A stretch of DNA of 64,000 bases, taken from positions 118,178-182,177 of the forward strand of contig DINI01000002.1 in assembly GCA_002426755.1 (NCBI GenBank). The letters are read 5' to 3'. Below the pieces are notes generated by a model. It was given only the letters and a program-made list of their open reading frames with translations, was not told the origin of the DNA and did not search any database. How positions within the stretch are numbered: position 1 is the stretch's first letter; every line of letters starts with the position of its first letter. The position numbers were made by a program, and so were the translations under genes. Below are positions 30,540-40,010 of this stretch, piece by piece. The stretch comes from Flavobacteriaceae bacterium UBA5544 (GTDB lineage: Bacteria > Bacteroidota > Bacteroidia > Flavobacteriales > Flavobacteriaceae).

Positions 30540-31856
30540 TTACAATCTTAAATCTCTTAAGGCTTCTTCAACCGCATGATGAGTGACTACATGAGTCTTA
30601 AAATGTTCGACCATTTTTGATTTTTCATCATGTGTGGCGTTCATCTGATTCAACATATTCATCAAATGCATCTTCATGTGCCCTTCCTGAATTCCAGTAG
30701 TTGTCAACGAACGCAGCGCAGCAAAATTTTGTGCCAATCCTGCAACGGCCACTATTTGCATCAATTCCTTTGCGGATGGTTTTTGTAGCATTTCTAAAGC
30801 GAATTTTGCCAATGGGTGCAAACTGGTTAGTCCGCCAATGGTTCCCAATGCCAACGGAATTTCCATCCAAAATGTGAACATGCCATTGTTGATTTCAGCA
30901 TGCGTCAAACTACTATAAGTTCCGTCTTTTGAGGCATAGGCATGAACGCCAGCTTCTACGGCCCGAAAATCATTCCCTGTCGCCAAAACCACAGCATCGA
31001 TACCATTCATGATGCCTTTGTTGTGCGTGACGGCTCTGTAGGGTTCTACCTCTGCAATATTGACGGCTTGAACAAATTTTTGCGCAAAGTCATGAGCGTC
31101 CATGGATTCATTGTCCTTCAAATCCTCAACCTTACAACTCACTTCCGCCTTCACCAAACAATTCGGAACATAGTTGGACAAAATGCTCATTACAATTTCG
31201 ATGTTCTTTTCCTCATCAGAAAATCCATCAAAACGCTGTGCTTCAGATTTAAAGGTTTTGGCGAATTGTTCTAAACACGAATTGATGAAATTTGCACCCA
31301 TCGCATCCAGCGTTTCAAACGTAGCATGAAGCTGATAATAATCTTCTAGCTTTTCTGTTTTGTCCACCAATTGGATGTCCAAAATGCCACCGCCACGTTT
31401 TTGCATGCTTTTGGTAATGGATTCTGTATCTGCGAATAACTGTGGCTTCACTTTTTCAAAAAATCGATTCAGTATATAAATTTTTCCAGTATAGATAAAA
31501 TGCACTTGACCTATTTTAGTGGTAGAAATCACTTCAGCTTTAAACCCACCGCGGTCCAACCAGAATTTGGCTGCTTTGCTCGCCGCAGCTACCACAGAAC
31601 TTTCCTCTATGGCCATTGGGACGGTGTAAAGCGTTCCGTTAATCAAGAAGTTGGGTGCAACACCTAATGGCAAATAATAATTGGTAATGGTATTTTCGAC
31701 AAATTCGTCATGCAATTGTTGAAGCTTTTCATCGTCGTTCCAATATTGCTTTAAGATGTTTTTGGCGGTTTGCTTCTCATCAAAATAAGTGTCAACAATC
31801 CAATCAATTTTCTCGGATTTTGACAATTTTGAAAAGCCTGTAATAGGTTTGTTCAT
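30540..31856 (-). CDS. Hydroxymethylglutaryl-CoA reductase, class II
   Basis: Interconverts HMG-CoA and mevalonate. The 438-residue protein has the class II features: catalytic Glu in PMAIEESSVVAAASKAAKFW, catalytic Lys in HNKGIMNGIDAVVLATGNDFRAVEAG, GGLTSLHPLAKFALEML, and a C-terminal His-rich segment VVTHHAVEEAL. Flavobacteria often use the mevalonate route for isoprenoids, and the adjoining GHMP kinase supports a biosynthetic role here. A TATCTTTG promoter box lies about 20 bases upstream of the start. Confidence 0.93.
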   Translation of the reverse strand: MNKPITGFSKLSKSEKIDWIVDTYFDEKQTAKNILKQYWNDDEKLQQLHDEFVENTITNYYLPLGVAPNFLINGTLYTVPMAIEESSVVAAASKAAKFWLDRGGFKAEVISTTKIGQVHFIYTGKIYILNRFFEKVKPQLFADTESITKSMQKRGGGILDIQLVDKTEKLEDYYQLHATFETLDAMGANFINSCLEQFAKTFKSEAQRFDGFSDEEKNIEIVMSILSNYVPNCLVKAEVSCKVEDLKDNESMDAHDFAQKFVQAVNIAEVEPYRAVTHNKGIMNGIDAVVLATGNDFRAVEAGVHAYASKDGTYSSLTHAEINNGMFTFWMEIPLALGTIGGLTSLHPLAKFALEMLQKPSAKELMQIVAVAGLAQNFAALRSLTTTGIQEGHMKMHLMNMLNQMNATHDEKSKMVEHFKTHVVTHHAVEEALRDLRL

Positions 31857-31875
31857 GAAGTATTGTTTCTTGATG

Positions 31876-31883
31876 CAAAGATA
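31876..31883 (-). promoter_or_regulatory. Candidate -7 promoter element for the HMG-CoA reductase operon
   Basis: On the minus strand the sequence is TATCTTTG, a full match to TAnnTTTG, 20 bases before the start codon. It would give a short leader. Confidence 0.5.
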
Positions 31884-32049
31884 CTATTCTTGGTATGAAT
31901 ATGAATCGACAAATTTCAGGATTGCGCATTTAACTATCAATAGTTAGTGTTTTTGCATTATTTTTAGTAAACTTGACAACATTTTGAGAAATTTTCAACT
32001 CGATTTTTTTTTTCATTTTATGCCTAACTAATTCTAATACAAATTATTT

Positions 32050-33621
32050 ATGTCTGCAACAACATTAAAACCAAATCAAAAAGAACTTTGGGGACATCCG
32101 ATTGGATTGTATGTTTTATTCTTAACAGAAATGTGGGAGCGTTTTTCGTATTATGGAATGCGGGGACTTTTATCTCTCTATATGGCTGCAGAATTAACAG
32201 ACGCTCAAGGTCCTGGATTAGGATGGACCAATGCTGAAGCCTTAAAACTTTATGGTTGGTATACAATGTTGGTGTATTTGATGTCGATTCCTGGCGGGAT
32301 GATTGCCGATAAATTTCTTGGCCAAAAACGTTCAGTTTTGGTTGGAGCCATAATTTTAGTGTTAGGACACGGGACGTTGGCCATTGAAGCATTATGGGCA
32401 TTCTATGCTGGTTTGATACTAATCATTTTGGGTGTTGGGATGTTAAAGCCTAATATTTCTACAATGGTTGGAGGTCTGTATGGTGAAAACGATATCAGAC
32501 GAGATAAAGGGTTTAGCATCTTTTATATTGGAATTAATACAGGCTCGTTATTAGCGACCACAATCGTAGGTTTAGTTGTGGCAAAATGGGGATGGCATGC
32601 TGGATTTGGGCTTGCTGGAATAGGAATGTTGTTTGGACTACTTGTATATCTTTGGGGACAAAAATATTTGACGCATGTAGGTAATAAAACGACAGAAGAA
32701 GAAAAGAAAGATCAAGTGCCGCTATCAAAACTTTTTGGGGATTTGCTCAAATCATCTAAACACCTGATTATTGTCGGTATTTTGATTATCCTATCAATTT
32801 ATTATGGTGGATTTGTAATGTCAGAAATCGACCATTGGGGCTATGCTGCCTTATTTGTCTTCTTGTCGCTCGTTGTTGGCATGTTGATGATGATTTATAA
32901 AAGCCTTCGGTCTCAAGTGGAAAAAGACCGTTTTCTAGTGGTTTTGTTATCTTTTTTATTAGTGATTGTGTTTTGGGGAGCTTTTGAACAAGCTGGTGGA
33001 TTGATGAATTTATATACTAATGATTATACTAACAGGGATTTATTTGGATGGGAAGTTCCGACAATATGGTTCCAAAGTTTGAATGCTGGTTTCATTATTT
33101 TGTTTGCTGTTATGGTTGCCAATTTTTGGGCGAAACGAAAAATGAAAAATAAAGAAGCTTCATCGTTGTTTAAAATGGCTACGGGAACGATCATCATGGG
33201 ACTTGGTTTTGTGTTTATGGTGTTTGCAACTATGGATTACAAAGCAAATGGCTCTTCTGCAATGTACTGGTTGGTGTTAGCTTATTTATTTCATACCATT
33301 GGTGAGCTTTCCTCATCTCCAGTATCGTTGTCTTTTGTTACAAAATTGGCACCTGTAAGATACGCTTCTCTTATGATGGGACTTTATTTTGCATCTACAG
33401 GTTTAGGAAATAAAGTAGCGGGATTATTGGGAGAGTCTGCATCAGAATATGGTGAATATACCGTCTTTTTAGGGATTACCATTTTTACTGTCATTTTTGG
33501 TTTACTTGTGATATCAATTTTAAAACCTCTTAAGCGCCTTACTCATGGAGCAGAGGACAATGAAAGAGAAATATTGGAGCAAGAAAATTACGAGTTGGGT
33601 AACGAGGATATCAATAATTAA
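32050..33621 (+). CDS. POT-family proton-dependent oligopeptide transporter, copy 1
   Basis: A 523-residue inner-membrane protein with about 12-14 transmembrane helices that imports di- and tripeptides with protons. The signature EMWERFSYYGMRGLLSLYM at the first helix holds the ExxERFxYY proton-coupling motif. FSIFYIGINTGSLLATTIVG in helix 5 is the second PTR2 signature. A second POT gene follows 8 bases later, so they form a pair. The two are clearly homologous but differ in their central loops. Confidence 0.93.
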   Translation: MSATTLKPNQKELWGHPIGLYVLFLTEMWERFSYYGMRGLLSLYMAAELTDAQGPGLGWTNAEALKLYGWYTMLVYLMSIPGGMIADKFLGQKRSVLVGAIILVLGHGTLAIEALWAFYAGLILIILGVGMLKPNISTMVGGLYGENDIRRDKGFSIFYIGINTGSLLATTIVGLVVAKWGWHAGFGLAGIGMLFGLLVYLWGQKYLTHVGNKTTEEEKKDQVPLSKLFGDLLKSSKHLIIVGILIILSIYYGGFVMSEIDHWGYAALFVFLSLVVGMLMMIYKSLRSQVEKDRFLVVLLSFLLVIVFWGAFEQAGGLMNLYTNDYTNRDLFGWEVPTIWFQSLNAGFIILFAVMVANFWAKRKMKNKEASSLFKMATGTIIMGLGFVFMVFATMDYKANGSSAMYWLVLAYLFHTIGELSSSPVSLSFVTKLAPVRYASLMMGLYFASTGLGNKVAGLLGESASEYGEYTVFLGITIFTVIFGLLVISILKPLKRLTHGAEDNEREILEQENYELGNEDINN

Positions 33622-33629
33622 ACAAAATC

Positions 33630-35498
33630 ATGGCAAATAATTCTACCGATCAGTTTTTTCACAATCCTGTAATAGGTCATCCAGCAGGTCTGTTTGTATT
33701 GTTTTTTACCGAAATGTGGGAACGTTTTTCCTATTATGGAATGCGTGCCTTGTTGATTTTGTTTTTAACGGAATCCTTAACAAGCTCTAGTCCTGGTTGG
33801 GGCTGGCCACAGGATTATGCGTATGCCTTGTTTGGTTCTTACACCGCCTTGGTCTATCTGTCAACAATGCTTGGTGGCTACTTTGCTGATAAAATTATTG
33901 GTTATCGTTGGGCGGTGATTGTCGGTGCTTTTTTAATGACTTTGGGTCATGCCTGTATGGCCGTTGAAACACATTTTTTCATTTATTTGGGACTGACCTT
34001 ATTAGTATTTGGAACAGGCTTTTTTAAACCGAATATGACTTCCATCATTTCTGAAATGTATAAAGATAGGCCTGAAAAGAAAGACGGCGCCTATACAATT
34101 TTTTATATGGGAGTCAATGCTGGTGCATTCTTTGGAATTCTATTATGTGGATATTTGGGAGAAAAAGTAGGCTGGAGTATCGGTTTCGGATTAGCAGGTA
34201 TTTTTATGTTGTTCGGACTTCTACAGTTTTACTTTTCACAGAATATTTTTGGAGATATTGGGTTAAAACCTAAAATGGCGGATGCTGTTGCCTTGGCAAA
34301 TTCGGATGCGACCGAAATGAACATGACGGTAGCAAAAGAAAAGGATGTGGACAGTAAAAATGAAGATAGCCATAGGAATCCTTTTGCAAAGTGGCAATTG
34401 ACGTTGATTACTATTTGTAGCATTCTTGGTTTAGTTTGGGTCATCAACGACCCAGTATCTAAAATTTCCGAAGGAGCCACAAATTTTTTGAAATTTGGAG
34501 AAACAGATTATTCCAATTTTGCCATTCTTCTTGCATTGGTTTTGTTTTTCATTGTCTTGGTCTATCGATTGTCAAAATATCCTACAATTACCAGACAGAA
34601 ATTGATAGCGGTAACGTTTTTTGGTGTACTGACATTCTGCTTTTTTGCTGTCTTTGAACAGGCACCAGGAACACTCACCATTTTTGCCAGAGATTATACC
34701 GATAGGGTATTGGTAGGTGGTGCAAGTTTGACGTTTTTAATTGTAAATTCCTTGATTGCTGTAATACCTCTTGGAATTATCACGTGGGTACTTTTTAAAT
34801 TATTTCAACAAACATTCAAGAATTATGCTCTTGCCAATATTTTCTTAAGTATTAGTTTTGTTATTATTTGGATCATTACCGTATGGATGTTGATGAAGGA
34901 TTTTTACACCGCTGGTTATTTGGAATTGTCAGATTCGACATTACAATCTTTAAAAATTGATAAAGTCACTAAAAAGCTAACAGAAATTCCGGCAACTTGG
35001 TTCAACGTATTGAACTCACTTTTTATTATCACATTAGCACCATTATTTTCAAAATGGTGGGAAAGTAAATATAACCCATCCGCAAATGCCAAATTTGGTA
35101 TAGGGATGATTTTACTTGGACTAGGTATGGGCTTTATCGCATTTGGAGGACGTAATATCGCTCCAGGGGCTGAAGCTGCCGCAGTGAGTATGTTTTGGCT
35201 TGTATTCGTTTATTTGTTCCACACAATGGCCGAATTGTGCATCTCACCAGTAGGCCTTTCTTATGTGAGTAAATTGGTTCCTGGTCGAATGATTGCTTTC
35301 ATGTTCGGGGTATGGTATTTGGCGATTGCTATTGCCAATAAAGTGGCTGGTATTTTAGGTGAAAGTTCCAATGAAATTGCTGCAGAAAAAGGTATTGGTT
35401 CGTTCTTCTTGATTATTACCGTGGTGGCTGTGGCTATTGGAGTCATTTCTATTGCCATGAATTCTACAATTAAAAAATTAATGCACGGTGTTCGATAA
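33630..35498 (+). CDS. POT-family proton-dependent oligopeptide transporter, copy 2 (longer)
   Basis: A 622-residue paralogue of the gene just upstream, with the same EMWERFSYYGMRALLILFL and YTIFYMGVNAGAFFGILLCG signatures. The extra length comes from a hydrophilic loop at about residues 215-255 (DAVALANSDATEMNMTVAKE and onward) and a longer segment near 430. These may give different substrate range or regulation. A terminator follows it. Confidence 0.93.
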   Translation: MANNSTDQFFHNPVIGHPAGLFVLFFTEMWERFSYYGMRALLILFLTESLTSSSPGWGWPQDYAYALFGSYTALVYLSTMLGGYFADKIIGYRWAVIVGAFLMTLGHACMAVETHFFIYLGLTLLVFGTGFFKPNMTSIISEMYKDRPEKKDGAYTIFYMGVNAGAFFGILLCGYLGEKVGWSIGFGLAGIFMLFGLLQFYFSQNIFGDIGLKPKMADAVALANSDATEMNMTVAKEKDVDSKNEDSHRNPFAKWQLTLITICSILGLVWVINDPVSKISEGATNFLKFGETDYSNFAILLALVLFFIVLVYRLSKYPTITRQKLIAVTFFGVLTFCFFAVFEQAPGTLTIFARDYTDRVLVGGASLTFLIVNSLIAVIPLGIITWVLFKLFQQTFKNYALANIFLSISFVIIWIITVWMLMKDFYTAGYLELSDSTLQSLKIDKVTKKLTEIPATWFNVLNSLFIITLAPLFSKWWESKYNPSANAKFGIGMILLGLGMGFIAFGGRNIAPGAEAAAVSMFWLVFVYLFHTMAELCISPVGLSYVSKLVPGRMIAFMFGVWYLAIAIANKVAGILGESSNEIAAEKGIGSFFLIITVVAVAIGVISIAMNSTIKKLMHGVR

Positions 35499-35524
35499 TC
35501 GAAAAAAATCGTTAAAATAAACTC

Positions 35525-35552
35525 AAAATGCTCCAATATGGAGCATTTTTTG
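35525..35552 (+). terminator. Rho-independent terminator after the peptide transporter pair
   Basis: AAAATGCTCC and GGAGCATTTTTT form a 10-bp stem around AATAT, ending in T. Confidence 0.9.
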
Positions 35553-35606
35553 TAAGTTCGGAACAACTTTTGCTTCTTAAAAGAAGTTTAAAAATGAGAT
35601 TAAAAG

Positions 35607-36155
35607 ATGAAAAAAATAACATTGATGCTGGCAGTACTGCTTTTTATATCAGCCAATACGATTGCACAAGAAATTAAGTGGGTCACTTTTGAAGAAGCTT
35701 TGGCTCTTCAAAAGAAGAAGCCTAAAAAAATTATGATGGATGTGTATACCAGCTGGTGTGGACCTTGTAAAATGTTGGACAAAAACACTTTTCAAAATCC
35801 AGATGTGGCGAAGTATGTGAATGATAACTACTACGCGGTAAAATTTAATGCAGAAGGAAATGACGTGATAAAATACAAAGACGTTACTTACACCAACCCG
35901 GGTTATAAAGCTGAAATGGCATCTAGAAGAAACGGTGTTCATGATTTAGCGCGCCTGCTTCAGGTGAATGCTTACCCAACCATTGTTTTCTTTGATGAAA
36001 AAGGAGAAACAATTTCTCCAATTCGTGGGTATCAGAATCCTCAACAATTGGAGCTGTATCTTAAAATGTTTAAAGATGATAAACACAAGGATATGAAAAC
36101 ACAGGAAGATTTTAATACCTATTATTCTGCCTTTGTTCCAGTGTTTAAGGGATGA
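35607..36155 (+). CDS. Periplasmic thioredoxin-fold protein
   Basis: A 182-residue exported protein with a signal peptide (MKKITLMLAVLLFISANTIAQ) and one thioredoxin-like domain. The redox motif is CGPCK (YTSWCGPCKMLDKNTF, about residues 50-54). The cis-Pro lies in VNAYPTIVFFDEKG. It resembles thiol-disulfide interchange proteins that reduce or form disulfides in the periplasm. It is a single gene that converges with comEC, leaving 4 bases. Confidence 0.9.
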   Translation: MKKITLMLAVLLFISANTIAQEIKWVTFEEALALQKKKPKKIMMDVYTSWCGPCKMLDKNTFQNPDVAKYVNDNYYAVKFNAEGNDVIKYKDVTYTNPGYKAEMASRRNGVHDLARLLQVNAYPTIVFFDEKGETISPIRGYQNPQQLELYLKMFKDDKHKDMKTQEDFNTYYSAFVPVFKG

Positions 36156-36159
36156 AAAA

Positions 36160-38199
36160 TTAAAATCTCAATATAAAAGCTCCCCTTTCGTTGGTATGAT
36201 GAAAAGGGATTTTTTCTTTTTCACAAGTTATTTTCCAACGTTGGACATAGGATTTGTAATTACTTCCATCAGCAATAATCACTTTTGGTTGCAATGAATC
36301 AATCATTCGATTTAGATTTATTTTTGGTGAATTACGAAGTAAAACATAATCAGGTTTAAAGGATTGGACATTGTAAACGCCCAAGCTATCAATGACCAAT
36401 AGCTTTTCATCTTTTAAACTATAAACTGAAGACAATTCAGAATCTACAATTGTTGAAATTGATTTACCAACCTTGTAATTTCTTATTACGTTATCTTTTT
36501 CCTTTGATATACTATCCAAATTATCAGCAACAACTAATCTGTCATTTTGCTTCATTCCAATCAACGTAAATTTGCTTTTATGAAAAATGACAAATTCATT
36601 GGTTTGCAGTTGATATTTTTTAAATATGAATGCTCCTTGAAGAATTAGAACCGCCACCAAAACAAATATCAATCTTTGATAATTTGGTCTCTTGAAATAT
36701 GAGAACATAGAAATTATGAGGATATATGAGGCTAGAACAAATAGAATTCCAAATGAAATATTTCTAAATACAAAGCTCTCTTGCTGCGAAACCCAAGATA
36801 CAAAATCGTTCATCGTACTAATGCAAAACCCAAATGCATCTGCGATAAATGGAGGCAAGAGGTTCATCAGAGCCAAAATAATAACGATGATTCCGAAACC
36901 TAAAATAAAACCCAAAAATGGCAGTATTACTAAATTGGACAAAAAGAACAGGCCTGGAAATTGATGGAAATAGTATAAGCTAATAGGAACAACACCTATT
37001 TGCGCAGCCGTGGTTACACATATCAGTTGCCAGAAATAATTGACCAATTTCAATTTTGGATACCATAAACCCGCAAGTATAGGTTTTATACTCGCAATGG
37101 CTAAAACAGCAGCATAACTCATTTGAAACCCAACATCAAATAAAAATAGTGGTTTAAAAAGGAGCAAAAATAACATCGAAATAGCCAATGTGTTGTAAAT
37201 GTTGGCTGGTCGATTTAAATTCATTCCAATTGCTACGACAATAAACATTCCGACTGCTCTCATAACCGAAGGAGATAACCCTGCAATGATTGCAAAACCG
37301 CAAAGTATCAAAACAAGAAGAATGGTTTTTATTAATTTGCCATACTTTATCCACTCAATCGGTTTAAACAGCCAATTCAGCATCAATAAGATTATGCCTA
37401 CATGCAGACCCGAAACTGCCAGAATATGAATGGCACCAGCATTAATGTAGTTATTATAAGTATCCTGACTGATATCTTTCCGTTGCCCCAAAAGTAAGGC
37501 ATGAATTATAGCTAATTCATCAGTTTTGAAATTGTAAAGTTTTAGCTTTTGGTCAATTTTCGCTCGAAGTTGAGCGGCAAACCCATAAATAGTGTGTGCT
37601 TTCGAACGGATTTGTATTAATTCACTTTTATCAACCGATATTTGATGCTCTATATACCGTTTGCTTAAATAATTTTTATAGTTAAATTGATAAGGATTCA
37701 AAGGTCTATTTAATTCGGATAGAGTGGATGAGGTTGCCAAAACATCATCGACTTGTATTGCATTGGAAAGTGGATTTTTTTGAACATTCAACAATAATTT
37801 TCCTGTAGCCTGTTTGTCATCAATTTTTAAAATTTTGACCACATATTTATGATGGTAAGCAGTAGGTTTTAACACCTCTCGCACTTGGAAAAGTATCAAT
37901 GCAGAGGAGTCCTTTTCAATAGAAACAACGTTGGAATAATGATTTTTGAACTGTCTTTGGTCATGAAGATTCACCACCAACATTCCAATACAAATCATGG
38001 TTAGAAATGCAATCATTCCAAACCAAACGGTTTTTTGGATTTGATTTTTGCTTATCAGCAGAGAAACCACTAAAAGAATCATCAAGCCAAAACTACTATA
38101 TAGAATAAGTTCTGTTGAAATGATTAAACAAGAAGCAATAATAATACCGACAATCAAGCAAAGCGTTAGCTTAATAATGGTAAAATTGAGCAGTTTCAT
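36160..38199 (-). CDS. ComEC/Rec2-family DNA uptake channel protein
   Basis: A polytopic inner-membrane protein for uptake of single-stranded DNA in natural competence. I start at ATG 38199 (MKLLNFTIIKLTL; 679 residues), which overlaps the stop of the upstream gene as ATGA; a longer frame from 38235 would run into that gene. An N-terminal DUF4131-like part is followed by the competence core (ALLLGQRKDIS, AGAIHILAVSGLHVGIILLM, GLSPSVMRAVGMF). The C-terminal part keeps the shape of the nuclease-like domain but I see no HxHxDH zinc motif. It is the last gene of the surE-lpxB operon. Confidence 0.88.
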   Translation of the reverse strand: MKLLNFTIIKLTLCLIVGIIIASCLIISTELILYSSFGLMILLVVSLLISKNQIQKTVWFGMIAFLTMICIGMLVVNLHDQRQFKNHYSNVVSIEKDSSALILFQVREVLKPTAYHHKYVVKILKIDDKQATGKLLLNVQKNPLSNAIQVDDVLATSSTLSELNRPLNPYQFNYKNYLSKRYIEHQISVDKSELIQIRSKAHTIYGFAAQLRAKIDQKLKLYNFKTDELAIIHALLLGQRKDISQDTYNNYINAGAIHILAVSGLHVGIILLMLNWLFKPIEWIKYGKLIKTILLVLILCGFAIIAGLSPSVMRAVGMFIVVAIGMNLNRPANIYNTLAISMLFLLLFKPLFLFDVGFQMSYAAVLAIASIKPILAGLWYPKLKLVNYFWQLICVTTAAQIGVVPISLYYFHQFPGLFFLSNLVILPFLGFILGFGIIVIILALMNLLPPFIADAFGFCISTMNDFVSWVSQQESFVFRNISFGILFVLASYILIISMFSYFKRPNYQRLIFVLVAVLILQGAFIFKKYQLQTNEFVIFHKSKFTLIGMKQNDRLVVADNLDSISKEKDNVIRNYKVGKSISTIVDSELSSVYSLKDEKLLVIDSLGVYNVQSFKPDYVLLRNSPKINLNRMIDSLQPKVIIADGSNYKSYVQRWKITCEKEKIPFHHTNERGAFILRF

Positions 38200-38783
38200 A
38201 ACACCCGACGCGCCTGTACGAAGGCAAAATACCAATACCTTTCCGCTAAAGAAGACACAATAACCCCAGCACTGGTTGACGCATGGATAAACTCAACTTG
38301 ACCTTCATGGACATGGGTTACCAAAGCAACATGGCTGATTTTTCTACTTTTGCCATTGGTGGCAAAAAACAGTAAATCACCCTTTTGGACTTCTTTTAAA
38401 TCAATCCAATCACCCGTCAAAGCAATATCACCACTAGACCTCGGAAGTGAAATGCCTTCACTGCCAAAGGCCGTTGTAACTAAACCAGAGCAATCCATGC
38501 CTTTTTTATCTGTCCCGCCATATTTATAACGAACACCTTCAAATTTCATGGCATAGTCGATTATATCTTCCGCCAATTTAGAATTTGAATTGCGGCTATT
38601 CGGCTCATTAATAGATGGGTAGTCGGAAGTTGTATTCCTTCTTCGGTCATCACGATCTATGATTGGTTTTGATGGTCTAGAAGAAACAGTCGTATTGCTT
38701 TTGGATGAATTTTTTGAATGTTTTGAAGATTTGCAACTATAGAAGCAAGTAGTAAGACATAAAATAAATAGAATCTTTTTCAT
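38196..38783 (-). CDS. NlpC/P60 (C40) peptidoglycan endopeptidase, lipoprotein
   Basis: A 195-residue cell-wall hydrolase. Residues 1-16 form a lipoprotein signal with Cys16 (MKKILFILCLTTCFYSC, the second Cys). A Ser/Lys/Asn-rich spacer follows, then the C40 domain from about residue 70. Catalytic Cys is in GMDCSGLVTTAF, His in ISHVALVTHVH, and the third polar residue in EFIHAST. Members cut peptide stems of peptidoglycan. It overlaps comEC by 4 bases and lies 7 bases after lpxB in the leftward operon. Confidence 0.93.
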   Translation of the reverse strand: MKKILFILCLTTCFYSCKSSKHSKNSSKSNTTVSSRPSKPIIDRDDRRRNTTSDYPSINEPNSRNSNSKLAEDIIDYAMKFEGVRYKYGGTDKKGMDCSGLVTTAFGSEGISLPRSSGDIALTGDWIDLKEVQKGDLLFFATNGKSRKISHVALVTHVHEGQVEFIHASTSAGVIVSSLAERYWYFAFVQARRVL

Positions 38784-38790
38784 TAAAAGT

Positions 38791-39906
38791 TTACTTTTTC
38801 AGGGCATTAAAAATTAATTTGGCTGCTTTTTCGCTGGCACCTTGTCCACCAAGTTTTTTCTCGAGTTCAAAATAATCCAAAAATAGTTGTTCTCGTCTTT
38901 CTTTGGTTAAGATATTATCCAATTCTTTCTTCAATCGTTTTGGGTTAAAGTCATTTTGAATCAATTCGGTGACAACTTCCCTGTCCATAATCAAATTTAC
39001 TAGAGAAATATACTTAAGCGTAATAATGCGTTTTGCAATCTGATACGACAACCAGCCACCTTTATAACAGACAACTTGCGGCACTTTGAACAAAGCGGTT
39101 TCTAACGTTGCTGTGCCTGATGTGACTAAGGCTGCGGTTGAGATGCTCAATAAATCATAAGTTTCATTGTTTACAAATGAGATATTCATGCCTTTTATAA
39201 ACATATCATAGAATTCTCTGTCCTGACTCGGTGCGCCAGCTATCACAAATTGATAATCTGGATAATATTTGACGATGCTCAACATCACTGAAAGCATTTT
39301 TTTGATTTCCTGTTTTCGGCTGCCAGGCAATAGCGCAATGATTGGTTTGTCATTTAAACCATGGGTTGCCTTAAAAGTGTATTCGTCCACCTGGTGTCTA
39401 TTGGCGATGGCATCTATGAGAGGGTGGCCAACGAAATGCACTTTGTAATTGTGTTCCTTTTCATAAAAGTCCTTTTCAAAAGGTAGAATGACATGCATGG
39501 CATCAATGTCGCGTTTAATGGATTTGACTCTTCCTGCTCTTGAAGCCCAAACTTGCGGTGAGACATAATAATTGGTTCTAAAACCTTTCTCTTTTGCCCA
39601 TTTGGCAATTCGCAAATTAAATCCGGAATAGTCAATAAAAATAATGGCATCAGGATTATAGCTTTCAATGTCAGCTTTGCAAAACGCCAAATTTTTTGAA
39701 ATGGTTTTTAGATTCATCACGACTTCTGCAAAACCCATGAAGGCTAATTCTTTGTAATGCTTGGCAATGTTTTTATCCACATTGCGCATCAAATCGCCAC
39801 CCCAAAACCTAAAATGTGCATCAATATCTTGTTTTATCAATGCTTTCATTAAGTTGGAACCGTGCAAGTCTCCAGAGGCTTCGCCAGCGATGATGTAGTA
39901 TTTCAT
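38791..39906 (-). CDS. lpxB: Lipid-A-disaccharide synthase
   Basis: Joins UDP-2,3-diacylglucosamine and lipid X to the lipid A disaccharide, a core step of outer-membrane biogenesis. The 371-residue protein is a glycosyltransferase of the GT19 family. Identifying segments are YYIIAGEASGDLHGSNLM at the N-terminus, FIDYSGFNLRIAKWAK, PLIDAI and LLPGSRKQEIKKMLSVM, then VTSGTATLETALFKVPQVVCY. It is part of the leftward surE / membrane protein / lpxB / C40 / comEC series, with a hairpin-rich spacer just upstream of its start. Confidence 0.95.
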   Translation of the reverse strand: MKYYIIAGEASGDLHGSNLMKALIKQDIDAHFRFWGGDLMRNVDKNIAKHYKELAFMGFAEVVMNLKTISKNLAFCKADIESYNPDAIIFIDYSGFNLRIAKWAKEKGFRTNYYVSPQVWASRAGRVKSIKRDIDAMHVILPFEKDFYEKEHNYKVHFVGHPLIDAIANRHQVDEYTFKATHGLNDKPIIALLPGSRKQEIKKMLSVMLSIVKYYPDYQFVIAGAPSQDREFYDMFIKGMNISFVNNETYDLLSISTAALVTSGTATLETALFKVPQVVCYKGGWLSYQIAKRIITLKYISLVNLIMDREVVTELIQNDFNPKRLKKELDNILTKERREQLFLDYFELEKKLGGQGASEKAAKLIFNALKK

Positions 39907-39918
39907 AGTTTAAAACCG

Positions 39919-40009
39919 AGAGATTGGAAAAGAGAAAAGAGTATAAAGAAAATAAGTGGTAACGATTCTAATTTCATGTCTTTATTCTCTTTTCTCTTCT
40001 CTTCCATCT
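39919..40009. repeat. GA-rich imperfect inverted repeat between lpxB and the upstream small gene
   Basis: GAGATTGGAAAAGAGAAAAG (from 39919) pairs with an arm ending CTCTTCCATCT (39979-40009) over about 30 bases, through degenerate AGAGAA/TTCTCT units. It fills the spacer before lpxB and resembles in style, but not in sequence, the hairpins of the paa operon. Confidence 0.6.
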
Positions 40010-40010
40010 T

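Noticed and set aside
36160..38235. Longer ComEC start at 38235
   Set aside because: It would run through the end of the NlpC/P60 gene and add residues unlike a ComEC N-terminus; ATG 38199 gives the usual ATGA overlap.
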